NCBI GenBank assembly: GCA_035578175.1
Contig: JAQMRL010000003.1
Span: 27,476,672-27,540,671 of the forward strand
Direction of reading: 5' to 3'
Source: Catonia carolina
Taxonomy: Eukaryota > Arthropoda > Insecta > Hemiptera > Achilidae
Length of the DNA stretch: 64,000 nt
Positions 12,261 to 23,271 of the stretch are shown here, piece after piece. Under the pieces are notes generated by a model. The model saw only the letters and a list, made by a program, of their open reading frames with translations, searched no databases and had not been told where the DNA came from. The stretch's first letter is position 1. Each line of letters opens with the position of its first letter. A program made the position numbers and the translations under genes.

Positions 12261-14083
12261 AACATTATCACGTAGGCCTGGGTTTTTGGTAGTGTTAGAG
12301 GCCGCTTATGATCAAACGCATTTAAAATTTTTATTCACAAACAGGAATTTTTTTAAATATTTTAACCATTTATTTCTATATGATTTTTGTAGACAGCAAA
12401 AAATCTTTGAAAATACCTTAATGAAACATTAATATTTCGTAAGTATTTACGCTCTGGCATGGTATTGTAAAAAACACTCAACTTATAAATGATTTAATTT
12501 TAAAAGAAAAACCTAAAATGGCACAATTTCATTAGTGGTATACAATAACAATAAAGATTTCAAAACAAATTATTGTAAGTGAAATAGGAAAAATTAATTT
12601 TATTACACAAGTATACTGTACTTATTTACGTTCAGAATTAGGTTTATGCAATGTTTATAACTTTTATTATTCTTTTATTCTGGCTCTAATCCAATGTACT
12701 TTCGTAATGTAGTCCTAACTGTTAACTTCAACGGAATTGTTATTGCTTACTTAAGGAATAACATTGACTGCTATACTTTTGCTTTTTTGTGATGATAATA
12801 AAGTTATTAAGATAACTTTATTAGTAGGCTATATGAGATAACTTTAAAAAATCCCCTCGGGGAAAGTAACAACAAAATAGTAATTTTCTAAATGTTTTTA
12901 GTGTTTATTTCGTTTTGTCTTTTGTTATAGACAATTAATTTAGTTATTTGTTTATTTTTGTTTCGTGTGTAACACTAAATTATATCCGTTAGTAAATAAA
13001 ATTAATCTGTTTAATCGTTTTTCTAGTTTTGAATTTCAAAGTAGGTCAGCAATTAAAGTTTTGCCTCTAGGCAGGTCTCCTCATACCTGTCCCCATCTTG
13101 TTCTCTCTTCGGCTAATTGCTTAGTTCTTGCAAAGTTTCTATTTTCTTTTATAATACATTGTTAGCTGGAACCTTTTACAGTGTCTTTCTTCCTTACATA
13201 CGTTCCGGAAATTCTATTAGTAACTTGAGTTAAAATTTATATTAATACATTACTATAAATGTCATCAATTTTCTAAATAGTTAATGTCATTTTGTAGTTA
13301 TAAAGTTGAACCTAAAATGATACAATAACGATTAAAAATCCACCTAAGTTATAAATCTCCTGCTGTTGTTTTTCTTTCTCCAAAGAATCCGGCCATCAGA
13401 TGTGCAGAACTTAATTTTTTCAAATATTATTTATTGTCATCGTAAATTAGGTGAAGGAGATTGGTTTATTTTTTTTGGCTTAGTCTGCTAACCGTTTTAA
13501 ATTTATATGTTTTTCAACCTACCTTAGACTTCTGAGTCACTTTGATTATGTTACAGGCATAGAAAATTATCAGCGCAAACGACAACTGTTTATATATTAA
13601 ACTTATTTTATTATAATTCAATATATTCGTATAGGGCTAATTTTATACTACATTAAGTAACTTTATTCATTTCTGGATGCTCGTTTTGCAGCCCATATAC
13701 AGCATTTGTTCAATCCAGGTCTTTTTTTTCTTCCATCCACTCGGTGGTCTATTTTTGCTATTTATGTAAACCTTTAAAGTTAGCAATTAGTTGTCTAAAA
13801 TTTTTTCATTTTGTTTTCTTGGTTTATTCAGGTAATTCAGATTTTTAGTATTATTTTCTTACTTTGTGTTAATAAATTTACAAGTTCTCTTCGTGTAGCA
13901 TATAAATAAGCAAAAAACAAAAATAAAACAAGGAAAATTATTAGGGTGCGGTATTAAAAATCACACTGGCTGCTGGTAAGAACATCTTTATTATTAGCTG
14001 TGACAAACTCCTCCTTTACAATCAGATGATAAACCCTGTCTAGACGTCTGGATGTATACAACTGGATGCACAAAAAAAAGTAA
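12261..14083. other. AT-rich non-coding block
   Basis: No gene was recognised. A perfect 11-bp inverted repeat AATAAAGTTAT with a 4-base loop lies at 12797-12822. It is AT-rich and may be chance. Confidence 0.35.
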
Positions 14084-14085
14084 TA

Positions 14086-15406
14086 CGAGGTAGGGTCAAA
14101 AAGTTCCCGGAATTGGTTATTAAAAATTTATTAAAAATATTTATAACATTCTTACATTATTTCCCTTCAAAATACTCTCCTCCTGCATCTACACATTTAT
14201 TCCACCGTTCATATAATTGTTGGAAACACTCTTAAAAGCCGTTTTTTGAAAGTTCCTTCAGCCGCTCCGTCGCATTTTCAATCACCTCTGACGAATCAGC
14301 AAAACGATGTCCCTTCAATGCCATTTTTAACCTTGGAAACAGGTAGAAATCTGGTGGTGCGAGATCGGGAGAATATGGAGGATGTTCCAGAGTGGTAACA
14401 TTTTTATTGGCAAGGTATTGTTTCACCATTAGGGATCGATATGCTGGGGCATTGTCGTGCAACAAATACCAGTCATTCTCTGCCCATTTTTCAGGTCGTT
14501 TTCGTCGAATTGCATCTCGTAGCCGTTTTAAGATCTCTGTGTACAATTCTTTATTTACTGTTCTCCCTTCAGGAATAAATTCATAATGAATCACTCCACG
14601 GTAATCAAAAAACACCTCCAACATCACCTTACCCCGGCTTCTGTCCAAGCGAAATTTTTGTTTTCTTGGTGAAGTTTTTGACTTCCATTCAGCGGACTGC
14701 CGTTTTGTCTGAGGGTCGTAAAGAAAGCACCATGTCTCATCACCTGTAACAATTTTGCGCAGGAAGCTGTCATCTGCATCAGCCATTTCAATCAAGTCCC
14801 TGGACATGGTCACTCTCATTTCCTTTTGCTCAGGGGATAACATTTTTGGAACAATGTGCAAGCAAACACGGTGCATGTTCAAGTCATTATGAAGAATGCT
14901 GTGAACACTCCCATGTGAAATACCAACTTCAGAGGCAATAGTATTGATGGTTGTTCGCCTGTCCGCACGCACAATTTGTCGAACGCGCTCAACATTGTCG
15001 TCTGTAGTGGAAGTGGAAGGCCGCCCAGTCCGAACGTCATCTTCAATTGTTGTGCGACCGTCGCGAAAACGCTTATGCCACTCGTAAACTGCTGTTTTCT
15101 TCATCGCAGAATTTCCGTATGCTTTTTTTAGCATCTCAAGAGTCTCCGAGGGTGATTTCTCCAGCAACACACAGAATTTAATATTGCCACGCTGCTCTAA
15201 TGACGACATTGCACAATCCGACGAAAGACAGAAACTACGATCTACAATATTAAACACCGAACGCACGGAACCAACTACAACTGCCTGCTAACCTCAAAAG
15301 CACATTCACTACCAGTTATGCCAACCTCACAAACAAAAATTTCCCTTTCAGCTTACAAATACGTGACTGTAAGCGACCATTCCGGGAAATTTTTGACCCT
15401 ACCTCG
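14086..15406 (-). mobile_element. Nearly intact mariner transposon
   Basis: This 1321-bp element is flanked by TA on both sides (14084-14085 and 15407-15408). Its terminal inverted repeats are about 28 bp, starting CGAGGTAGGGTCAAAAAGTT on the left, with the right end matching in inverse orientation apart from about one base (14086-14113 and 15379-15406). Length, TIR length and TA duplication fit a full-length mariner. It contains one transposase frame on the minus strand, interrupted only near its 3' end. Confidence 0.93.
14232..15209 (-). CDS. Mariner transposase, C-terminally truncated by one stop
   Basis: This is a cut-and-paste DDD transposase that would bind the TIRs and excise and reinsert the element. 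The eukaryotic start is the ATG at 15209. An upstream open extension to 15266 begins with GTG. The 325-residue product has the N-terminal HTH region (EWHKRFRDGR near 43-52; RTGRPSTST near 60-68) and a second HTH (VGISHGSVHSILH). The catalytic triad is complete: GDETW with D157, HDNAPAY with D252, and SPDLAPPDF with D287. Exactly 34 residues separate the last two, as in D34D mariners. The usual WVPHEL linker is altered to HIVPKML. At 14232-14234 a TAA interrupts the frame where mariners usually have Gln. Beyond it, 24 more in-frame codons continue the normal mariner ending (CFQQLYERWNKCVDAGG) to the proper stop at 14157-14159. Loss of the last 25 residues probably inactivates or weakens it. Confidence 0.92.
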   Translation of the reverse strand: MSSLEQRGNIKFCVLLEKSPSETLEMLKKAYGNSAMKKTAVYEWHKRFRDGRTTIEDDVRTGRPSTSTTDDNVERVRQIVRADRRTTINTIASEVGISHGSVHSILHNDLNMHRVCLHIVPKMLSPEQKEMRVTMSRDLIEMADADDSFLRKIVTGDETWCFLYDPQTKRQSAEWKSKTSPRKQKFRLDRSRGKVMLEVFFDYRGVIHYEFIPEGRTVNKELYTEILKRLRDAIRRKRPEKWAENDWYLLHDNAPAYRSLMVKQYLANKNVTTLEHPPYSPDLAPPDFYLFPRLKMALKGHRFADSSEVIENATERLKELSKNGF

Positions 15407-15408
15407 TA

Positions 15409-17221
15409 TAAACATTATTTACGCTTTCAAAACAGGGCACTGGAAATATTGTCGACGCAACTTGGTTTATAAAGAAAAAGGACCCCACAGATATCTGTGA
15501 GTCTCCTGAGGAAGGATTCACGTGCCACGACAATGTTGAAGCAATCCAACTACTGGAGAACGTAGATCTGTTACAAAGGCTTAGGTCTTTGTAAGATAAC
15601 GAGAAAAGAAGAAACCATTTGAACTCGTGTATTATAATTGCTAGAATGCAGAGTAATTTAATCGTTAAACAAAATTTATGTAAAACTCTAAGTGGATTAG
15701 AAAGTGCAGTGTACTTAATGTGGTTTTTTAGATAAATTGTGGAGATTCTCTACAAAACCTTTCTAGCAGTAATAGTAAGTAGTTGTTTAGATTTGAAGAA
15801 AATTAGTCATTAGTTTTAAGACTGGATTGTAATTCTTGAACTCTACAGCAAAAACATAAATATGTTACCAAAACCTTCTTTTAACTATTATTTTGTCATC
15901 GAGAATGTCTTTCTTTGCCAAATCAAGTAACCGAGGTTTTGATCCCTTCATTCACAGATCATGAATCTAAGCGTGGACAACCAGTAATGTCTGTTCGGGT
16001 ACAGCGGTTAGCTGGTAAACCATAGGCATACTTAGTCAAGCTGTTAATGGGTGTAATAACAATTATTTAAAACAACTTTTTTTGACTCATTAAGCTAACC
16101 TTAAATCATCAATTCCCACTAAAAACAAGTAGGCAATATTTACATGTAAAAATTACGAGCAATTGTACTTATGTAACATAAAGTTGTTGAAAATGATGAC
16201 ACAAACATTAAAACATCTGGCAGATTTTATAAAATAAATATAACAAAATTTATGAAACTACAATGAAAAGAAGACACATAATCAAAAGCACATGATAGTT
16301 AATTAACACTTACAGGATGGTAAGGTCTCTGTAAGTAATGAACTTTTAGTAGTTTTCAACTACAGATGAAAGCAAGTAATTTAAGTATGGACAAGATGAT
16401 CTTTTATTTAAATTACCTATGTTTAAAAATTTTAATCAAACGAATAGATTTTGAGCTGAAATAATTTTGTAAAATTTAACTTTGTTGTTTAATAATAGTA
16501 AAACGGTATTACGATCGTAAGAAGATCAATATATACATCTATTTTCATACTAATCGTCAGTTTTCGTGACCGCAAAATGGCAAAAATTAATTTTCACTGC
16601 GATATTTTTGTACATGTTGGTTTGTGATTAAGAAGAAACTATTAATATTTACCTTTGCTTAAACTTGTAAATAACCCATTAAACCCCTTTATTTAATACA
16701 TTTAAGCCACGTCAACAATGAGTTAATGTATGTTATTTTGATCCATTTTACTTGTATTTTCGAAACAACTTTAACATTTTTATTAAAAATTTTTATTCTG
16801 TAACATTTTGTGATCAAGAAATTTTGTAAAGTTAATAACCGTGTAACTGAACAAAAAAATGGAGGTAGGAAATTTCCTCTAATTATACAGTAATTTTAAC
16901 TGAATTTGGTTATCTATCTAAATTTAATTTTTTACTGGTATAAAATAGGTAGTTTGTACTTTCCGACGGAAGCCTTAAACGGTGTACTTTCTGACGAATT
17001 CCAGGTTGAGGAATTTGACCCGTGTACTTTCCAGCGATTTCATGCCCCCACATTATTTTATCAAAAAATAACCCAGTTGATCGTAGTACATTTTGAAAAC
17101 TTTTAAATAAATAAAATTATGGACTGGATATGCGATTTAATTACTTAAATCATTCGGTATATAGGTTACTCAACCTTATTGTTCTTGAAGCGTGTCTTAA
17201 TTATCACATTTAAAATACAAC
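15409..17221. other. AT-rich non-coding block
   Basis: No gene was recognised. About 15440-15600, next to the mariner, is more balanced in composition but was not identified. Confidence 0.3.
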
Positions 17222-17620
17222 TTTACATCATGGGGATCTCTGGGTAAAGCAAATGCCATCTTCAGAATACAGAAATAGGCTGTTAGGGCCATCGTAGGAG
17301 CTAAATGACATGATTCTTGTAAACTCGTTTTTAAAGAACTAAATGAACTAACGTTGCCATGAATTTACATTTATGACAGTGCATTATTTCTGAAGAACAA
17401 TGATCATTTTATTCTTGGAAAATAAAGATATCCATTTGTACCCAACCAGGCACAAAATTGTTTCAGAATTGTCCAACTACCGGGTACGATAAAGCACCGC
17501 ACTAAGGCTCTGCCACAATTGATGACAATCTACCAAATCATTTGAAAGATTTTTCATTACAGAGTTTTAAAATTAAACTGAAACAGTTGTTGATTAAATA
17601 TAACCTTACACTGAAAATAT
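17222..17620 (+). pseudogene. LINE reverse-transcriptase C-terminal relic
   Basis: Translated in pieces, the interval reads TSWGSLGKANAIFRIQK, then after a frame change AVRAIVGAK. Later it reads ALFLKNND and finally LPNHLKD-LQSFKIKLKQLL. This order and wording match the C-terminal end of CR1/Jockey-like LINE ORF2 proteins, in the thumb and post-RT region. Several frameshifts and stops show that it is old. No RT catalytic motif is included. Confidence 0.5.
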
Positions 17621-18231
17621 TAATGATAAATGCATGGTAAAATTACTCTACCTCAGAATCGTCGGCTTACACGCAACCGTAAAATATAAAAATTATTAAA
17701 TGAATAAAATTCACACCACATTACATTTTACACTTCGTCCGGAAACTTGTCCAACCATACACTATGAAAATCATGCGATACCTCAGACAGATACTCCACT
17801 GTAAATCACATCTGCATATTAAACAAAAAATAAATTGTTATAATTACCTAATTTGGCTGATTTGGATGTAAAGAGTTTTGATCTACGGTTTTGAGAAACA
17901 AAAATTAAATGTAATGAGTGGATACAAGTTCTTCCAAACAAATTTTTACGTTTAATCAAGTGTAGTCCTGTTTACCAAGGTCTAGACGCTGATGTAGATA
18001 ATTCACTGAGAAACAAAAGCAAAAAAAAAATTGAAACTTTAATGGCATTCTCATTTTAACAACGTGTTAACGGTACAAAAAGGTAAGGCAAGAAAGTAGT
18101 CTATATAATAAATTTGTAGAAAAGTAAAAATCCTACAAATTTTAATTACGCAGTGTTTTCTACACTGCTTAGTTTAGTTGCAATCAGTGAATTAAGAGTC
18201 ATAAACTCTTAAAGAGAGAAACTTCAGGAAT
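17621..18231. other. AT-rich non-coding block
   Basis: No gene was seen. About 18080-18200 shows weak similarity to the T1 repeat (GTTTTCTACA...GCTTAGTTTAG), so it may be a degraded piece of it. Confidence 0.3.
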
Positions 18232-18573
18232 ATTGAGCCATTTGAGATGGGTGCTATATAAGAATGTGGAGAGTGTCATGGACGGAGAGAGTGACAAAAG
18301 TGGATGTATTGTTGAAAATGGGTAAGGAGTATGAATCGGCGAGGACTATAAACAGAAGAAAATTGGAGTATCTGGGCCATGTTATGAGAAGAGATAAGTA
18401 CTCATTACTGAGACTTATTGTCCAAGGAAAGATGAAGGGAAAAAGAAGTGTTGGGCGTAGAAGACTTTCATGGCTGTGAAATCTGAGGGAGGAATTCGGG
18501 TAGTTCGGTGGAGCTGTTCAGAGCCGCGGTCGACAGGATCCAAATCGCTATGATGATTTCCAATCTCCGATAG
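18232..18573 (+). pseudogene. Endonuclease/RT-type LINE, ORF2 C-terminal tail
   Basis: The segment 18264-18479 translates as SWTERVTKVDVLLKMGKE, RKLEYLGHVMRRDKYSLL, QGKMKGKRSVGRRRLSWL. This is the typical C-terminal tail of insect retrotransposon ORF2 proteins of the endonuclease/RT type. A stop at 18477 and a frameshift near 18505 follow. The next frame then gives VELFRAAVDRIQIAMMISNL before a stop at 18571, which completes the tail. Upstream, EPFEM at about 18238 precedes a frame change. The RT domain itself is missing, consistent with a 5'-truncated insertion. A shorter scrap of the same tail lies at 59725-59802. Confidence 0.65.
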
Positions 18574-18599
18574 GGGACGTAACCAAAAGAAGAGAAGTG

Positions 18600-19196
18600 A
18601 TTTCCCATATTTTGCTAATTGGAATGGGATTCTATTTTAACTACGGCTTAATATGCATTTTAGGGGGAAAACGCATGTAAGTGAAGTTATAGACAATTAA
18701 AAACCGTACGGTTTTATTTTAAGCATTCTTTTACAACAGCGCTTACTTAAAAGCAAATTAGTGATTTTCGATATTTTGCTCATCAAATCAAAGTTCAACT
18801 GAGATAGATTTTTGTTAAGTGCCATTCAAAATTTCTTTTTTTGATAATTCCTATATATGTACATTGCAATCTGTTAAATTTAAGAACAATAAGGAACCCC
18901 ATGACCCAATGAGATGAGGGTGTGTATGACATGTAAATGAGGTGTAGTTTTGTACAGATTCAGGCCAACTATTCCTGAGAGAGTTTGGTTAATTGAACCC
19001 CAACCATCAAAGTATACTGGTAACCACTGTCTAGTATTCAAATTCGTATAAAAATAACTACTTCTACTAGGATTTCAATCTTCGTCTTCAAAAATCTTCG
19101 TCTCCGCCATTCATTAATGATTCAAATTAGGTTGAATTTTATTATTTATATTACAAGAGAAAGTCGTTGAGTGTTCCAAACCAGATTTTTTTCTCT
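18600..19196 (+). repeat. T1 repeat 3' part, split by an S1 SINE
   Basis: Segment 18630-18828 matches the distal half of T1 (CTTAATATGCATTTTAGG; TTTTATTTTAAGCATT; AGTGATTTTCG). Segment 19114-19196 continues to the T1 end (ACAAGAGAAAGTCGTTGAGT, then CCAGATTTTTT). The intervening S1 copy has an 8-bp target duplication. Confidence 0.6.
18829..19105 (-). repeat. S1 SINE, 5'-truncated, nested in T1
   Basis: On the minus strand it carries TCTCATTGGGTCATGGGG, ATTTACATGTCATACACACC and GGGGTTCAATTAACCA, all diagnostic of S1. The tRNA-like head is lost at the right end. The direct repeat GCCATTCA at 18821-18828 and 19106-19113 is its target duplication. Confidence 0.7.
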
Positions 19197-20426
19197 ACGT
19201 ACGCTATATATTTGTCTTGTTAATATTATTATTAAACGTACCACGTATTTACAGTATAATATAGTTATGATAGAATTTCCGCCAGAAGGTTGATGCGGTT
19301 TTCAGTATATACAAACAATCTAATTACGGTAACCAGCTTCATTGTACACATATGATTCGAACGTCAATTTAATTATGAACGGAGTAGATAAGCCGACGCA
19401 TGATCGAAAATGAAATTAACTACATCATCATTAACACTATACTGGCATAGCTATTTTTCTCTTTGTTTTTAACTAAATGGCGTTTAATTCAGAATATTTG
19501 AATACTTTCATAACCAATCTAACTCCTCACACCATACTAACAAAATCGAAGCAAATGAATGTTCAGTTTTCTATTTCTGTTATTATTTTCATGTACTGAC
19601 TATAGAACTAATCAAGCCGTATTATTCAGTTAATGAAAATAAAAATTCCCACAAACATGTGTATGATTTGCTATTCATAACAAATGAAAAAATCTCAACC
19701 TTTTTTAATATTCCTACCTACTAACATACAATGGGCTAATACCCATTCCAATAGATTTTTGTACATCCTTTAGGCGTACCTATGCGTTTTTATTTATTTG
19801 TTCACTCGTTCATGTCATTTTTTAATATCAACGCTTTATTATTTTTGTTTTTTTTCCAATTAATCATAAATAAAGAATTTCTTGTTTGCGGGGCTTTTAT
19901 TTGGAATTTTATTGTTCATATCATTTTTGATTTTAAATGTATGTGTATATTTTATCAGAAAGTTTATTTAAACATATAAAATATTAATATATTACAAATC
20001 TGTTTTCTGCGTCTATTTGAATACATTAATGTCGTTATTATTAAAAACCGTATAATATGTATTTATCTACGTTAGTATCATTTTACTTATTTTTGTTCAT
20101 ATTACGATTGTATTTTTAATATAAATATTTTACCTTCTTTAAACATACGGATTTATTTTCTTATATATTATTAAATTATCATTTTAAAATTTTCATATAA
20201 ATGTGCAAACAAACTTTTATCAGTAATAAGTACTTATAAAATACCTCTGTGAATAATATATCAAAGGTGATTTTTAATTGAATAAGATTAAATATGTTTC
20301 AAAGGAAAAATATTTACATAATTAAATGATATTTGTTAAACATGGAACAAACGATGAGAAACCTGACGAGTTTCTAAGGAAATATGGCCTAAAAGTTAAA
20401 TACTCAAGAATCAAATACATACTAAT
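19197..20426. other. AT-rich non-coding block
   Basis: No gene or repeat was recognised. The sequence is extremely AT-rich from 19780 to 20340. Confidence 0.35.
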
Positions 20427-20587
20427 ATCGCAAAAAAGTGAAAAATGACACGAATAAACTGCTACTTTCGGTTAACCGATTTTGATAAAAATGTTCGCGT
20501 CGGGTCCTCTAGTGGTATATAACTTAATTTTCAAGTTTCAAGTTCGTACGTTGTTTCGTTTTTGAGAGATTCTGTTCACACACACAG

Positions 20588-20646
<59 letters not shown>

Positions 20647-20788
20647 ACACAGACCAATCGCTAAAACCATGTTGTTTAAGTTCAGGGGGTCTGAAAGTGT
20701 GTAGCTCCGGTGAAAATTCGATTTCAAAAAATCGACATGAAAACAATACCTACTTTCTTATAGTACATTCATCAAGGGAAAGTAAAAA
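20427..20788 (-). repeat. T1 repeat, 5' part
   Basis: On the minus strand it begins with TTTTTACTTTC, passes the ACCGGAGCTACACACTTTC block, a long TG tract and then TCAAAATCGGTTAACCGAAA. It stops soon after TTTTTTGCGAT. The distal half of T1 is absent. Confidence 0.65.
20577..20643. repeat. (CA)n / (CG)n compound microsatellite inside T1
   Basis: A CACACAGACACGCGCGCGCA start is followed by an uninterrupted CA run. It is in the same T1 position as the TG run at 3757. Confidence 0.95.
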
Positions 20789-20943
20789 TTTTATTTATAA
20801 TTTATTGGTCTTATATTACAACAATGATAAATTATTTAAATTTATTTTCAATGGTTTCTACGGAAACATAAAAATATTTCATTTCTATCTGGGATTTCAT
20901 CTGATCAACTGCGTTTTTAGAAATGTGTCTGTAAAACAGATAT

Positions 20944-20970
20944 AACAGATAACCTTTGCGGTTATCTGTT
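20944..20970. repeat. Short perfect inverted repeat
   Basis: AACAGATAACC and its perfect reverse complement are separated by TTTGC. Immediately downstream (20971-21025) is a weak tRNA-like stretch with a B-box-like GGTTCGATTAC, possibly a SINE scrap. Confidence 0.6.
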
Positions 20971-21129
20971 GTGTACTGGTCAAAGTGATAGACTGCAAAA
21001 CGGATAGTCCTAGGTTCGATTACCGATGAATATATTGTTCAAACAACGTTATGTGACTTGCGAGGTAAACAACGAGCATCTTGGTAAGGAAATTTTTGAC
21101 ATCGTTTCTCTATCCTGTATTAGGCTCGC

Positions 21130-21245
21130 AGACGTGCGCACGCGCGTACGTCGGTGCGCGCCGGTATACAATACACGCAAGCAACGCACGAGTTTGTTAT
21201 CGTGCCCGCTTGACACGTGCAAATCCGATCGTACGCCTGCAAGAC
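21130..21245. other. CpG-rich alternating purine-pyrimidine segment
   Basis: This is an island of GTGCGCACGCGCGTACG-like alternation in otherwise AT-rich DNA, leading directly into the CA-rich tract. No coding assignment is supported: open frames here are by-products of dinucleotide repetition. Confidence 0.5.
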
Positions 21246-21271
21246 GGCCAACAACACAAACACACACACAA

Positions 21272-21303
<32 letters not shown>

Positions 21304-21346
21304 ATACACACACACATCACACTACACATCATACACACACATCACA

Positions 21347-21379
<33 letters not shown>

Positions 21380-21400
21380 CACCTACACCACACGTATGCA
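21246..21400. repeat. Interrupted CA-rich microsatellite block
   Basis: About 150 bp of (CA)n runs are broken by TCA, ATA and CTA interruptions. It is not embedded in a recognisable T1 copy, unlike the other long TG/CA tracts in the window. Confidence 0.9.
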
Positions 21401-21695
21401 TTGCATTCATGCATACATACTACACCACGCATATGTGCATGTTAATGAACGCAGTTACCGTACTGTTAATAGTTTTGCATTGTGCATATGTCTGGAACAC
21501 TACCACCGGGTCTTTTGCAGGAGGGGAACGATGTCGCATTTTCTCAAGAATCTGAAAATAATAAAGAATTAAACTTATTCCCCCACATGTTTTCTTAGAA
21601 TATTTTTTTTCCCAAAAATAAACAAGTTTTTACAAGATGATAACCGTATATTACGTACATACATTAGCATTAGTAATAAAATGTTAGAAATAAAA

Positions 21696-21736
21696 ACATT
21701 CAGGGGAGATTGCATCGTGCAATCTCCCCTGAATGT
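21696..21736. repeat. Perfect 19-bp hairpin
   Basis: ACATTCAGGGGAGATTGCA is followed by a TCG loop and the exact reverse complement. The GGGGAGATTGCA part aligns with the terminal repeat of the TTAA-flanked MITE at 51584, so the palindrome may sit at the end of a relic of that family. Confidence 0.9.
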
Positions 21737-22160
21737 CGATTTTTAGTTTTTTATGTTTGTTAATAGTTTACACCTAGGTCTACCAAAAAAGCATTAAATT
21801 ACGTCAAAAAAATATGTTTTTATGAAAAAAATTAAGTTTTTATCAGGTTTACACAGAAAAATTATGTTATGAACGAATATTTTTTCATAATTTTATACGT
21901 CTCATTTTAGTGCAAAGAGAATTTTAGTTTTTGAACTATCTGCATCACGATTTTTAATACTTAAAGCTGTTGGTTCATTTTTCTAAACAACTGTTGATGG
22001 GAAATTTACTTGTTTGTGTACATATTGTTTTCGATTTGTGCCTTCTTGTTTCTTACCTTTTCCCGTAAGTTTAGATTTTTGACACTAAGGTAACCTACAT
22101 TTTTTTCAGAAACTAATAAACCTATCAGACTGAAATTTTTACCAGTTAATTATCTTGTAA
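21702..22160 (+). mobile_element. Relic of the piggyBac-like MITE family seen at 51584
   Basis: Aligned by eye with 51584-52030 over most of its length. Shared blocks are GCATTAAATTACGTC-like, AATTAAGTTTTTATCAGG, CAACTGTTGATG, TTTGTGTACA and TACCAGTTAATTATC. The right part is missing, and the relic ends where a T1 copy begins. No TTAA is preserved on the left. Confidence 0.5.
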
Positions 22161-22174
22161 TAATAGTAAATTAG

Positions 22175-22524
22175 GCGGTTTTAAAAAAATCCTTGAACCG
22201 TATTTGAGAAAATTGCAAAAAGTGAAATATGACACGAATAAACTACAACTTTCGGTTGACCGATTTTGATTAAAATTTTCGTGTCGGGTCCTCTAGAAGT
22301 ACCTAACTTAAGTTCCAAGTTTCAAATTCGTACGATATTCCGTTCTTGTGATATTTTGTTCACAAACACACACACCCACACATACCAATGACAAGAAACA
22401 TGTTTTTTTGGTTCAGGGGGTCTGAAAACGTGTAGATCCGGTGAAAACTCGATTTCGAAAAATCGACATGAAAACAATACGTCTTTTCTTCCCATATATT
22501 CATATAGGCAAGAAAAAGTTAAAA
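22175..22524 (-). repeat. T1 repeat, 5' part
   Basis: On the minus strand it contains ACCGGATCTACACGTTTTCA, CCCCCTGAACC and a short TGTGTGGGTGTG tract. ATCGTACGAATTTGAAAC, GGACCCGACACGAAAATTTT and GGTCAACCGAAAG follow. The microsatellite is nearly absent in this copy, so the flanking T1 sequence is conserved independently of it. Confidence 0.7.
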
Positions 22525-22859
22525 TTTGAAACACCAACTTAAACTATACTTATTTTTTTGACATTAAATTTTTGTTTTATTTATTTTTTTAAATCAAAGC
22601 TTTTAGCCTAACACACTCTACTTATATGTTCTTCTTCTTCTTCCTGTCATGAATTAGGCTTTCTGACTTTTTCCGATTTCTCTGCTGATGTTTTTCGTGG
22701 CCTACCTTCACCTCTTCGTTCATCAGGTATCCCCTTTTCTCTCATCATTCTTCATTTATTCGTATTAAATGTTCCTCTCATTTCTCTTTGTATTCGCCGA
22801 CTGTTTCTAAGAGAGAGGAGACAAATGGGCCCGGAATTCCTCATTCTTAATTTGATTCA

Positions 22860-23271
22860 TCAAATTACATCCGTGAACTCTGCTCAGGAACTACACTTCT
22901 GTTGCCTGGATCTGACATTCATCGGTCCTCCCAAAAACCAAGGACTAATACCGTACAGCATTCCTGGAACAGCCAGAGGCTCGGAAAACTTTAACTGGGT
23001 TTATTTCCGAACTCTTTTTTACACAAATTTTAATGCAAACTCTTTGACCTTTTTGACCCATTTTTTCGGAAGTAACAAATCGCCGAGCGAATGCAAACAC
23101 GAGTACTCTTTTCAACTACTATCAATAAAAAGTACATTTAAAATGACCGGAAATGCGAACATATGTTAGAAACAGGTGTACCAACAAGGGGAAAAAAATT
23201 GAAAATCAGATTTAAAAACTCGAGAAAATAAGAAATTCCCGTTATTTTTGATCAAACCTCGTACATTTAAC
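22860..23271 (-). pseudogene. Mariner 5'-end relic
   Basis: The right boundary 23245-23271 reads, on the minus strand, CGAGGTTTGATCAAAAATAA followed by CGGGAAT. This is closely similar in layout to the TIR of the mariner at 14086. Inward, on the minus strand, the translation gives RVCIKICVKKEF and, after frame disruption, ASGCSRNAVRY and LVFGRTDE. This resembles a mariner HTH region. No catalytic domain or second TIR was found. The TIR is the stronger evidence; the protein similarity is weak. Confidence 0.4.

Noticed and set aside
14392..14586. Plus-strand open frame in the mariner
   Set aside because: Antisense shadow of the transposase gene.
15210..15266. 19-codon N-terminal extension of the mariner transposase
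   Set aside because: It begins with GTG, which is not a usual eukaryotic start. The ATG at 15209 gives the family's normal N-terminus.
20562..20945. 127-codon open frame
   Set aside because: It crosses the T1 microsatellite and T1 sequence. The HTHTH run is repeat-driven and other T1 copies do not keep the frame.
21026..21572. Long overlapping open frames (up to 163 codons)
   Set aside because: They translate CA repeats into His-Thr runs in several frames at once and have no domain. Low-complexity artefact.
22825..23169. 114-codon open frame on the plus strand starting with ATG
   Set aside because: It lies opposite the mariner 5' relic and has no recognisable domain. It is most likely a shadow of that relic.
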